From Lachnospiraceae bacterium (GTDB taxonomy: Bacteria; Bacillota; Clostridia; Lachnospirales; Lachnospiraceae): a stretch of 35,236 nucleotides of DNA. The stretch lies in contig JAFXJR010000022.1 in NCBI GenBank assembly GCA_017532145.1, positions 1 to 35,236 on the forward strand. Reading direction: 5' to 3'. Below the pieces are notes generated by a model, which worked only from the letters and a program-made list of their open reading frames with translations, did no database searches and was not told the DNA's origin. The first letter of the stretch is position 1. Each line of letters starts with the position of its first letter. The translations under genes and the position numbers were made by a program. Below are positions 7,198 through 14,852 of this stretch, one piece after another.

Positions 7198-9774
7198 ATG
7201 ATGAAGAAAAAACGAATGGGTATCATGTGTTTAGCATTAGTACTATCCGGAAGCAATTTTTATAGCAGTTCAGGACAATTCTATCAGGTATATGCCAATG
7301 AAGTAAATACACAGACCCAGATAACCCAAATGGGGGCAATGGATTTTTTAAAGCTTTGTGATCCCAGTACCTTAATTGATGTTACTGTGACGGAAGAACA
7401 GGCAGCAGAAATGATGAAGGTTATCAATGAAGTCACTAAAGGTGTAACTAAAGAGTATGACAAGGCGAAGGCTATCTATACCTGGGTTTCAGAAAATATT
7501 GTATATACAGCTGACCAAAGTATCAGTATTGCCTCTGAACCCTATCAGGTGTTCAAACAGAAAAGGGCAGTTTGTGGAGGATTTTCCAATCTGATTAAAG
7601 AAATGCTGAACCTGGCTGGTATTCCTGCTGTTGCCTTGATTGGATACTATGGCGGAAATTTAAGTATTGGAGTAGCTCACCAATGGAATGCAGTATATGT
7701 AGATGGTGAATGGGTCTATGCGGATGGAACAGCCAAAGGATTCTTTGATCATGATAGTATTCCTACTACTCATCAGGTAAAGCAAATTATGGATGCAACG
7801 ATAACTGCTGGAGATTTGGAATTAGGATTTTTTAGTGGTTTAGCTGTAATAGGCTGTAGTAGTACTTCTGTTCATATTCCTGATAAGTATGAAGGGTATC
7901 CTATTACTTCCATATCCTATTCTTTATTTAGTGAAAGATACAATGTACAAGAATTATATATTAACGAAAATATTACCAGTGTGGAAGAATCCACATTAAG
8001 CAGTTCTCCTAAAATTAAGTCTATTACTGTTGCAGAAGGCAATACAACATATTCCTCTCATGAAGATGCTCTTTTTACTGCTGATTTAAGTTGCCTTCTG
8101 GTATATCCCTGCGCAAAGGAAGACACAGACTTTACTCTGCCTAAAGAAACTAGTATTTTCGATATTAAAGAAGCTTTCAATAATCCAAAGTTACAGAATA
8201 TCCATGTGGAAGAGGGAAATACTACCTTTGCCTCTTATGAAGGGGCTGTATACAATGCTGATAAAACGCAGTTGCAGCTGGTTCCTCCTGGAAAAACCAC
8301 CTTAATTGTCTATGGGGATGCCGCTATTTCGGATATTGCTTTTGCCAACGTAGATACCAGTAAACTAACGATTATTGCAAAAGCAGGTTCCCCTGCAGCA
8401 GCTTATGCTAAAATGTATCATATAAATCTTCGGGAAGAACCTGAAATCAGTCCTCAGGGAGGTGAGTATGAGAATACTCAGCAAATTACCATTACTGCAC
8501 ATTCAGATAAGGCAAAGATTTACTATACTATAGATGGTAAAGACCCTACAAGAGAAAGTACTCTATATACAGGACCATTTACCATTGACAGTGATACTAC
8601 TATTAAGGCGATTGCTATAGAGGATGGACAAGCTGATAGCGCCATAGTTACCCAAAAGTATACCATTAAGAAACCAACAGAGGTAACCGAAGCTCCCTCT
8701 ATCAGTCCTGCAGGAGGCGAGTATAAGGAAGCTCAGCAGATTACCATTACCGGTAAGTCAAAGCAGGCAAAAATTTACTATACGACAGACGGAACAGACC
8801 CTACAGATAAAAGTACACCATATACTGCGCCTTTTACCATCGACAGCAATACTACAATCAAGGCGATTGCCATAGAGGAAGGAAAGGAAAAGAGTGCCGT
8901 AGTCAGTCAGGAGTATAAGATTACCATTTCTGATTCTGTAGAAAAGCAACAGGTGACTGCTCCTGTTATCCGTCCAGAGAGTGGTGCATTTACTTCGGCT
9001 CAGGAAATTACGATTGTCAGTGCTACTAAAGATGCGGTGATTTATTATACGACAGACGGCTCTCAGCCTACCACACAGAGTACTAAGTATACTGCTCCTG
9101 TGAAGCTTGCTAAAAGTGCCACAATCCGGGCAATTGCAGTAAAAAACGGTTGGGAGGATAGTGAGATAACGACGGTAGCCTATACCATAGAAAAGCCCTG
9201 GGTTTTTACTGATGTAACCCCTAATGGAGGATGGAAACATCTGGCAGTAAAGTATGTGTATAACAACGATATTATGGGGACAGTAGGTGCCAGTCAGGAG
9301 TTTCAGCCGGATCATTCACTAACCAGAGCTATGTTTGCCACTGTGCTTTATCGAATGGCAGGCTCACCGGAAGTGGCCTATACATCAGTATTTGAGGATG
9401 ATCCTCAAGGTAAGTGGTTTAGTGATGCTGTCATTTGGGCATATCGAAACAAGATTGTAAGTGGTGTGGGTGATGGCAGCTCCTATGGTATTGATTTGAA
9501 GATTACCCGTGAACAGATTGCAAAGATGCTTTGTGAATATGCTAACACCTGCAAGTACGATACCACATCAGTAAAATCACTGGATGATTTTACCGATGTA
9601 GATAGTGTCAGCAGTTGGGCGGTAAAATATATGCAATGGGCTGTTGCGGTAGAAATGGTTACCGGTAAACCTAATGATGATCAAAAGACCTGGCGCATGG
9701 ACCCTAAGGGAAATGCCACCAGAGCTGAGTGTGCGGCAATGCTGCAGCGTTTTGCAAACCGTTATATGCAGTAG
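7198..9774 (+). CDS. Transglutaminase-like, chitobiase-C-repeat, SLH surface protein
   Basis: An 858-residue exported multidomain protein. The N-terminus is a signal peptide (MMKKKRMGIMCLALVLSGS). Residues about 60-200 are a transglutaminase-like cysteine peptidase fold with the triad Cys126 (RAVCGGFS), His161 (AHQWNAV) and Asp176 (YADGT). Residues about 205-410 are BspA-type leucine-rich-like repeats (IPDKYEGYPITSI, VAEGNTTYSS, VEEGNTTFAS). Three tandem chitobiase C-terminal-like repeats follow at about 415-490, 500-575 and 598-665, each with the pattern ISP.GGEY, IYYT.DG.DPT and TIKAIAIE. Three SLH repeats fill about 670-858. AAGGAAG precedes the first ATG; a second ATG follows directly. 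Its SLH module closely resembles that of the protein at 114-2123. Likely role: wall or peptide processing at the S-layer; the substrate is unknown. Confidence 0.9.
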   Translation: MMKKKRMGIMCLALVLSGSNFYSSSGQFYQVYANEVNTQTQITQMGAMDFLKLCDPSTLIDVTVTEEQAAEMMKVINEVTKGVTKEYDKAKAIYTWVSENIVYTADQSISIASEPYQVFKQKRAVCGGFSNLIKEMLNLAGIPAVALIGYYGGNLSIGVAHQWNAVYVDGEWVYADGTAKGFFDHDSIPTTHQVKQIMDATITAGDLELGFFSGLAVIGCSSTSVHIPDKYEGYPITSISYSLFSERYNVQELYINENITSVEESTLSSSPKIKSITVAEGNTTYSSHEDALFTADLSCLLVYPCAKEDTDFTLPKETSIFDIKEAFNNPKLQNIHVEEGNTTFASYEGAVYNADKTQLQLVPPGKTTLIVYGDAAISDIAFANVDTSKLTIIAKAGSPAAAYAKMYHINLREEPEISPQGGEYENTQQITITAHSDKAKIYYTIDGKDPTRESTLYTGPFTIDSDTTIKAIAIEDGQADSAIVTQKYTIKKPTEVTEAPSISPAGGEYKEAQQITITGKSKQAKIYYTTDGTDPTDKSTPYTAPFTIDSNTTIKAIAIEEGKEKSAVVSQEYKITISDSVEKQQVTAPVIRPESGAFTSAQEITIVSATKDAVIYYTTDGSQPTTQSTKYTAPVKLAKSATIRAIAVKNGWEDSEITTVAYTIEKPWVFTDVTPNGGWKHLAVKYVYNNDIMGTVGASQEFQPDHSLTRAMFATVLYRMAGSPEVAYTSVFEDDPQGKWFSDAVIWAYRNKIVSGVGDGSSYGIDLKITREQIAKMLCEYANTCKYDTTSVKSLDDFTDVDSVSSWAVKYMQWAVAVEMVTGKPNDDQKTWRMDPKGNATRAECAAMLQRFANRYMQ

Positions 9775-9780
9775 TAAAAA

Positions 9781-9821
9781 GAGGAACTATTGGCAGAAGG
9801 TCAATGGTTCCTCCACTTTTT
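9781..9821 (+). terminator. Intrinsic terminator after the transglutaminase-SLH gene
   Basis: GAGGAACTATTG at 9781-9792 pairs with CAATGGTTCCTC at 9802-9813 (12 positions, one T-G), with a 9-base loop, followed by CAC and a run of T. Confidence 0.85.
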
Positions 9822-9882
9822 TATAATAGTTTTCCCAAAGCTCTAATATACTGTACAAAATCCAATGCAGCAGGAGTTATTA

Positions 9883-10701
9883 ATGATAAAGTATAGGATA
9901 AATAATAAAAAAGCTTTTGGACTTCTTTTATTACTGACTGCCATGTTCTTTTTGGGACAGGGAGCAGGCTATGTGGTTAAACAGCTCCCAGTAACCGCTT
10001 CCTCCATTCTTTCCTCTGAAAACTGGGGATTGGGTGGATATGGAGATGAAATACAACCCACTGGAATTGTTTCCAGTGAGGAACTGAAAAAATATAATAC
10101 TTATTATGTAGGAGGAAACCAGGAAAAGATAATCTATCTTACCTTTGATGCCGGATATGAAAATGGTAACACAGCTCCGATTCTGGATGCGTTAAAAAAG
10201 CATAATGCCACAGCTACTTTCTTTGTCGTAGGACACTATCTGGAATCTGCTCCAGAACTGATTAAAAGAATGGTGGAAGAAGGGCATACTGTAGGAAATC
10301 ATACCTATCATCATCTGGATATGTCTCAAATTTCTGATATAAGTACCTTTCAAAAAGAAATGGAGGATGTAGAGACTCTCTTTCAGGAACTTACAGGCAA
10401 GGAACTGACCAAATATTATCGTCCTCCTCAGGGAAAGTATAGTCTGGAAAATCTAAAAATGGCAAAAGAAATGGGATATCATACCTTCTTTTGGAGTCTG
10501 GCTTATGTAGATTGGTATCAGGATAAGCAGCCCTCTCGGGAGGAAGCCTTGGAAAAGTTGACCGGAAGAATCCATCCTGGTGCCATAGTCCTACTCCATA
10601 GTACCTCCCAGACCAATGGAGAGGTAATGGATGAACTATTGACCCAATGGGAAAATATGGGATATACCTTCCGTCCTTTATCAGACCTTATTCGTCCATA
10701 G
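9883..10701 (+). CDS. PdaA-like polysaccharide deacetylase
   Basis: NodB-fold metal-dependent de-N-acetylase of the PdaA group, which in Bacillus removes acetyl from muramic acid during cortex muramic-lactam formation. The start is set at 9883 because AGGAG at 9872-9876 lies 6 bases upstream; the upstream ATG at 9865 has no such site. That gives 272 residues with an N-terminal membrane anchor or signal segment (AFGLLLLLTAMFFLG). Motif 1 is TFDAGYENGNT, the metal His pair is NHTYHH, motif 3 is YYRPPQGKYS, motif 4 SLAYVDWYQD, and motif 5 is IVLLHSTS. TFDAGYEN rather than TFDDGP is the PdaA signature. It should act outside the membrane on peptidoglycan. Whether this organism sporulates cannot be seen here. 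Confidence 0.88.
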   Translation: MIKYRINNKKAFGLLLLLTAMFFLGQGAGYVVKQLPVTASSILSSENWGLGGYGDEIQPTGIVSSEELKKYNTYYVGGNQEKIIYLTFDAGYENGNTAPILDALKKHNATATFFVVGHYLESAPELIKRMVEEGHTVGNHTYHHLDMSQISDISTFQKEMEDVETLFQELTGKELTKYYRPPQGKYSLENLKMAKEMGYHTFFWSLAYVDWYQDKQPSREEALEKLTGRIHPGAIVLLHSTSQTNGEVMDELLTQWENMGYTFRPLSDLIRP

Positions 10702-10793
10702 AAGCATGGTAGAGAGTCCCAAAGAATAAAGTATCCTACCTTGGCATAGGCTGTTTAAAATGGCATCTGTACAATTGGAAGGGGAAAACAAAA

Positions 10794-11204
10794 ATGGGAA
10801 ATATTTCTACCGACCAGAAATTACAGTTAATACAAATGCTTCGAGCAGAAAATCATAACAATCGGATGGCTATGCGCAGCAGAGAACGACTGCTTTATGA
10901 TGCTAATCCGGGGGGAGGAATGGGAACAGGAGGTAATTTTTTTCCCGAAAGAGAGCTATATGCTTTAGAACAGCCACAACAAAAAGTACAAGGTAGTATC
11001 TTTTCTTCTTTTCGTCTCAGACTCGTTCTGTCTGTCTTTCTTTTTGGAGCATTTTTAATATTGGATGCAGGATATGGAGAGTTAGCCGGGATTTCTACTG
11101 AAGAGCTGAGGACAGAGATTAATCGGGATTTTAATCTGGGATTGAATGGGGCTTTTTTTGATTTTGAAAATAATTTTCCTTATACCCTATTTTATCCAAA
11201 GTAA
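10794..11204 (+). CDS. Small single-pass membrane protein, unknown function
   Basis: I do not recognise this 136-residue protein. The N-terminal 40 residues are charged and possibly helical (TDQKLQLIQMLRAENHNNRM, then RSRERLLYD). A short Gly-rich segment follows (GGGMGTGG). One hydrophobic helix lies at about residues 72-90 (LRLVLSVFLFGAFLILDAG). A 45-residue tail ends in aromatic-rich NNFPYTLFYPK and contains the acidic STEELRTEINRD. It is probably anchored with the basic N-terminus inside. GGAAGGGGAAAAC lies upstream of the ATG. It follows the deacetylase by 92 bases in the same direction, so the two could share a transcript. Coding use looks like the neighbours. Confidence 0.65.
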   Translation: MGNISTDQKLQLIQMLRAENHNNRMAMRSRERLLYDANPGGGMGTGGNFFPERELYALEQPQQKVQGSIFSSFRLRLVLSVFLFGAFLILDAGYGELAGISTEELRTEINRDFNLGLNGAFFDFENNFPYTLFYPK

Positions 11205-11379
11205 ACTGCTCCGACTTATTGAAGTAGAGAATTTCTTGCTTACAGTATATTAAAATAGCTCTGTTTCAAGTATATGGGAAATTAAACAGTATAGCGTATA
11301 ATGGATGTTAAGAATAAAAAAGAAAAATACAGAGATACTATCCTTTGTCAAACACTTGTATAGAGAAAGGAGAACACCC

Positions 11380-11586
11380 ATGAAATATGCAAATTGTCTG
11401 GCTTTAACTATTGTAATCATCGGTGCTGTCAACTGGGGACTGATTGGTCTGTTCAGCTTTAATCTGGTAGCATGGCTATTTGGAGATATGACTCTCCTGT
11501 CCAGAATTGTTTACAGCCTGGTTGGAATCTGTGGTTTATATCTGATATCCTTTTATGGACTTTTAAATAAGGAGGGGGCAGAATAG
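11380..11586 (+). CDS. DUF378 family small membrane protein
   Basis: A 68-residue membrane protein of the DUF378 (YuzA-like) type. It has two hydrophobic helices, CLALTIVIIGAVNWGLIGLF and RIVYSLVGICGLYLISF, and the family hallmark AVNWGLIG in the first. The start is taken at 11380 because AAAGGAGAA lies about 8 bases upstream and homologues begin with a short MK segment. The reading frame upstream to 11305 is Lys-rich and unlike the family. Its function is unknown. A strong terminator follows 33 bases after the stop, so this is probably a monocistronic unit. Confidence 0.82.
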   Translation: MKYANCLALTIVIIGAVNWGLIGLFSFNLVAWLFGDMTLLSRIVYSLVGICGLYLISFYGLLNKEGAE

Positions 11587-11619
11587 CGTTTGATATAAAC
11601 GACAGATATGACGAAATCT

Positions 11620-11662
11620 AAAATAACCGCTGCTGACCGTTGGTCGAGCGGTTATTTTGATT
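11620..11662 (+). terminator. Strong terminator with nested hairpin
   Basis: AAAATAACCGCT at 11620-11631 is perfectly complementary to AGCGGTTATTTT at 11647-11658. The 15-base loop contains its own GACC/GGTC stem. The stem ends in A on one side and T on the other, so it could work in both directions. Confidence 0.85.
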
Positions 11663-11675
11663 CATAAATATAGCG

Positions 11676-11704
11676 TTGCCATTAGTGAAGTTTTACAGTA
11701 TAAT
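11676..11704 (+). promoter_or_regulatory. Sigma-A-type promoter for the HD-hydrolase unit
   Basis: TTGCCA at 11676-11681, a 17-base spacer, and TATAAT at 11699-11704. It lies directly after the nested terminator and 57 bases before the RSH-type HD gene, so it should drive that gene and perhaps the radical SAM genes behind it. Confidence 0.75.
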
Positions 11705-11761
11705 CTTTTGATAGAAAAGGAAACTAAACTAAAAATGGATAGTTTCTAAGAGGAGTGGCAA

Positions 11762-12190
11762 ATGATTTATACTACAGACAGTAAAAAGGCATTACAGTTA
11801 TGTTTTGATGCCCATAAAAATCAAAAAGATAAAAGTGGTCTGCCTTATGTTTTTCACCCCTTTCATCTGGCAGAGCAGATGAAGGATGAGGCTTCTACAA
11901 TTACGGCTCTTTTACATGATGTTTTAGAGGATACCAGCTATACAATAGAGAATTTGCGTACTCTGGGATTTTCAGAACAAGTACTGGATGCACTGGAACT
12001 TCTGACTCATCAGCCGGAGATTTCTTATATGGATTATGTGGCTGGATTAAAGCACAATCCTATTGCTCGGGCAGTTAAGCTGGCGGATTTACAGCATAAC
12101 AGCAATCTTTCCCGGCTGGATGTAGTAACACCACAGGATGAAAAACGAGTCGAAAAGTATCGGGCTGCTATGGAATTACTAATGGAATAA
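11762..12190 (+). CDS. Stand-alone RelA/SpoT-type HD hydrolase domain protein
   Basis: A 142-residue protein consisting of the HD hydrolase half of RelA/SpoT enzymes. Visible motifs are YVFHPFHLAEQM, the metal-binding LLHDVLEDT (HD..ED) at about residues 53-61 and VKLADLQHN near 101-109, in place of the usual K.ADR.HN. There is no synthetase, TGS or ACT domain, so the enzyme could only break down, not make, (p)ppGpp or a related nucleotide, as small MESH1-like hydrolases do. The reaction is inferred from the family. GAGGAG lies 7-8 bases before the ATG. The gene has its own promoter and is followed by the radical SAM gene after 50 bases. Confidence 0.85.
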   Translation: MIYTTDSKKALQLCFDAHKNQKDKSGLPYVFHPFHLAEQMKDEASTITALLHDVLEDTSYTIENLRTLGFSEQVLDALELLTHQPEISYMDYVAGLKHNPIARAVKLADLQHNSNLSRLDVVTPQDEKRVEKYRAAMELLME

Positions 12191-12240
12191 ATGAATCAAT
12201 GGAGACTGATTTTAGATAAGGAAGGAGTACAGCTGTAAAC

Positions 12241-14103
12241 ATGGAAAAACTGGCTTTAAGCGATGAAATACTTTTAAAAATCGAAAAACCCGCCCGCTAT
12301 ATTGGAAATGAGATTAATTCTATCACAAAGGATAAGTCAGAGGTGGAAATTAGGATAGGAATGTGTTTTCCTGATGTTTATGAAATCGGCATGTCCCATT
12401 TGGGTATTCAGATTCTTTATGACATGTTTAACAGCTATCAGGATGTATGGTGTGAGCGAATCTATTCTCCCTGGATAGATTTAGACCGTATCATGAGACA
12501 GGAGCATATTCCTCTCTTTACTCTGGAATCCCAGGAACCAGTTCGGGAACTGGATTTTCTGGCTATTACCCTTCAATATGAAATGTGCTACACCAATATT
12601 TTACAAATCCTGGATTTATCTGGGATTCCTTTTTTGGCTGCTCAACGAACCTGGGAAGATCCGATTGTAATTGGCGGAGGTCCCTGTGTCTATAATCCGG
12701 AACCTATTGCAGACTTTTTTGATATTTTTTATATCGGAGAAGGGGAAACCCGGTATCGTGAACTGTTAGATCTTTATAAGGAGTGCAGAAAACGGGGAGA
12801 GTCCAGACAGGAATTTCTGCAAAAGGCTGCAGCTGTATCAGGGATGTATGTGCCGCAGTTTTATCAGGTCAGCTATAAGGAGGATGGAACTATCCTGTCG
12901 ATGAAGCCTGTACAGGAGGGGATTCCGGCTAAGATTACAAAAGAAATTGAAATGGATGTTTCTCATACTTATTATCCTAAAAAGCCAGTAGTTCCCTTTA
13001 TTAAAGTAACACAGGACAGAGTAGTGCTGGAGATTCAAAGAGGCTGTATCAGGGGTTGTCGTTTCTGCCAGGCGGGACAGATTTATCGTCCTGTCAGAGA
13101 GCGAGACGTGGAAATGCTGAAGGAGTACGCTGCCGTTATGCTGGAAAATACCGGTCATGAAGAAATTTCTTTAAGCTCCTTAAGCTCCAGTGACTATAGC
13201 AAGCTACCGGAATTAATTGATTTTTTGATTCAGGAATGCGGAAAAAAGAAGATTAATATCTCTCTGCCTTCTCTGCGAATCGATGCCTTTTCTTTGGATG
13301 TGATGAGTAAGGTACAGGATGTGAAAAAGAGTAGTCTCACCTTTGCACCGGAGGCTGGCAGTCAGCGGCTTCGGAATGTAATCAACAAAGGACTGACAGA
13401 GGAGGTTATTTTAAAAGGAGCAGCTATGGCCTTTGAAGGAGGATGGACGAAGGTAAAGCTGTATTTTATGCTGGGCTTGCCTACAGAGACAGAGGAGGAT
13501 ATTAGGGGAATTGCTGATCTTTGTAATAAAATTGCCGCTACCTTTTTTGAAACTGTTCCCAAGGAGAAGCGAGTAAATGGACGAGTTCAAATTGTAGCCA
13601 GTACCTCATTCTTTATTCCCAAACCTTTTACTCCTTTCCAATGGGCTGGTATGTGTTCTAAAGAGGAATTTTTGGATAAAGCCTATCTCACCAGAACAGC
13701 AATTAAGGAACAGCTAAACCAAAAAAGTATTAAATATAACTGGCATGAAGCAGATGTAAGTACACTGGAAGGCGTGTTGGCCAGAGGCGATAGAAAAATT
13801 TCTCAAGTCATCTTAAAGGCTTATGAAAAAGGATGTATCTTCGATGCATGGAGTGAATTTTTCCATTATGACTTATGGTTAGAGGCTTTTGCAGAATGTG
13901 GTATAGACATGGACTTTTACACGCTTAGAGAGAGGGCAAAAGAGGAGATACTCCCTTGGGATTTCCTGGATTGTGGTGTAACAAAGGAATTCCTCTGGAG
14001 AGAATGGCAAAAGGCTGTGGCAGAAACAGGAACACCAAACTGTCGGGTACAATGTCAGGGCTGTGGTGCCAGTCGGTTTGGCGGTGGTGTTTGTTTTGAA
14101 TAA
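12241..14103 (+). CDS. B12-binding radical SAM protein (TIGR03960 family)
   Basis: A 620-residue radical SAM protein. The first 200 residues form a cobalamin-binding-like Rossmann domain (CFPDVYEIGMSHLGIQILYD, VIGGGPCVYNPEPIADFFD). The radical SAM core begins with the [4Fe-4S] motif CIRGCRFC, Cys269, Cys273 and Cys276, followed by LTFAPEAGSQRLRNVINKG and a GLPTET motif. The C-terminus has the family's CRVQCQGCGA Cys cluster. In Firmicutes this gene is almost always followed by the DUF2344 gene and an RNase G gene, as here. The reaction is not established to my knowledge; the context points to modification of RNA or of the translation apparatus. No ideal ribosome site is close to the ATG: GGAG lies about 14 bases upstream. 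Confidence 0.9.
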   Translation: MEKLALSDEILLKIEKPARYIGNEINSITKDKSEVEIRIGMCFPDVYEIGMSHLGIQILYDMFNSYQDVWCERIYSPWIDLDRIMRQEHIPLFTLESQEPVRELDFLAITLQYEMCYTNILQILDLSGIPFLAAQRTWEDPIVIGGGPCVYNPEPIADFFDIFYIGEGETRYRELLDLYKECRKRGESRQEFLQKAAAVSGMYVPQFYQVSYKEDGTILSMKPVQEGIPAKITKEIEMDVSHTYYPKKPVVPFIKVTQDRVVLEIQRGCIRGCRFCQAGQIYRPVRERDVEMLKEYAAVMLENTGHEEISLSSLSSSDYSKLPELIDFLIQECGKKKINISLPSLRIDAFSLDVMSKVQDVKKSSLTFAPEAGSQRLRNVINKGLTEEVILKGAAMAFEGGWTKVKLYFMLGLPTETEEDIRGIADLCNKIAATFFETVPKEKRVNGRVQIVASTSFFIPKPFTPFQWAGMCSKEEFLDKAYLTRTAIKEQLNQKSIKYNWHEADVSTLEGVLARGDRKISQVILKAYEKGCIFDAWSEFFHYDLWLEAFAECGIDMDFYTLRERAKEEILPWDFLDCGVTKEFLWREWQKAVAETGTPNCRVQCQGCGASRFGGGVCFE

Positions 14104-14149
14104 TTTTGACTGATAGCATAAAGCTTGCCAGAAAGGAACAGAGATTAAG

Positions 14150-14851
14150 ATGAAGTTAAGGATCAAGTTTGCAAAGTCAGGAGTAATGCGCTTTATCGGA
14201 CATCTGGATGTGATGAGATACTTTCAAAAAGCTATTCGCAGAGCCGGTATTGATATTGCTTACTCTGAAGGATTTAGTCCCCATCAGATTATGTCCTTTG
14301 CAGCTCCTTTGGGAGTAGGACTGCAAAGTAGGGGAGAATATATGGATATTGAGGTATATTCCTGTACCAGCTCAAAGGAGATGACAGAAAGGCTCAATCG
14401 TGTGATGGTACCGGGTATGGAAATACTCAGTGTAACGATGCTGGAGGAACTGACAAAGAATGCCATGGCCAGTGTTGCGGCAGCCCGATATCTTGTACGC
14501 TTCCGGGAAGGATATGAACCGGAATTTGATTGGGTAGAGCAGCTGAAGGTCTTTTATCAAAGACCAGCTATTCCTATTCTGAAACAGACAAAAAAAAGTC
14601 AGCTGGAGGTGGACTTAAAGCCGGCTATCTATTCTCTGGATATTCAGGATAAGACCATTCATCTGTTTGTAGATGCCAGCAGCTCCGGTAACATAAAGCC
14701 CCGCATGATATTAGACGCTTTTCTGGCAGAGCATGGAAGAGTTCTTGAGGATGCTGCTCTGGAAATTATCCGGGAAGATACCTATACAGATATTGGTACA
14801 GACGGACAGCCTGAGTATGTTCCTCTGGATGCAGTGGGAAGGATTTTCTGA
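14150..14851 (+). CDS. Radical SAM-linked DUF2344 protein (TIGR03936)
   Basis: A 233-residue protein of the TIGR03936/DUF2344 family, which occurs next to, or fused to, the TIGR03960 radical SAM enzyme. Hallmarks are KFAKSGVMRFIGHLDVMRYF at the N-terminus, RAGIDIAYSEGFSPHQ, and FAAPLGVGLQSRGEY. The C-terminal part ends AALEIIREDTY. The family has been compared with tRNA-modifying folds but has no settled biochemical role. Its stop codon is followed one base later by the ATG of the RNase E/G gene, so the two are translationally coupled. Confidence 0.9.
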   Translation: MKLRIKFAKSGVMRFIGHLDVMRYFQKAIRRAGIDIAYSEGFSPHQIMSFAAPLGVGLQSRGEYMDIEVYSCTSSKEMTERLNRVMVPGMEILSVTMLEELTKNAMASVAAARYLVRFREGYEPEFDWVEQLKVFYQRPAIPILKQTKKSQLEVDLKPAIYSLDIQDKTIHLFVDASSSGNIKPRMILDAFLAEHGRVLEDAALEIIREDTYTDIGTDGQPEYVPLDAVGRIF

Positions 14852-14852
14852 A

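Noticed and set aside
8758-9315. Minus-strand frame of 185 codons
   Set aside because: It is antisense to the chitobiase-like and SLH repeats, rich in Cys, Arg and Ile, and has no family features.
14733-14852. Upstream extension of the RNase gene
   Set aside because: It lies inside the DUF2344 gene in another frame; the ATG at 14853 is coupled to its stop.
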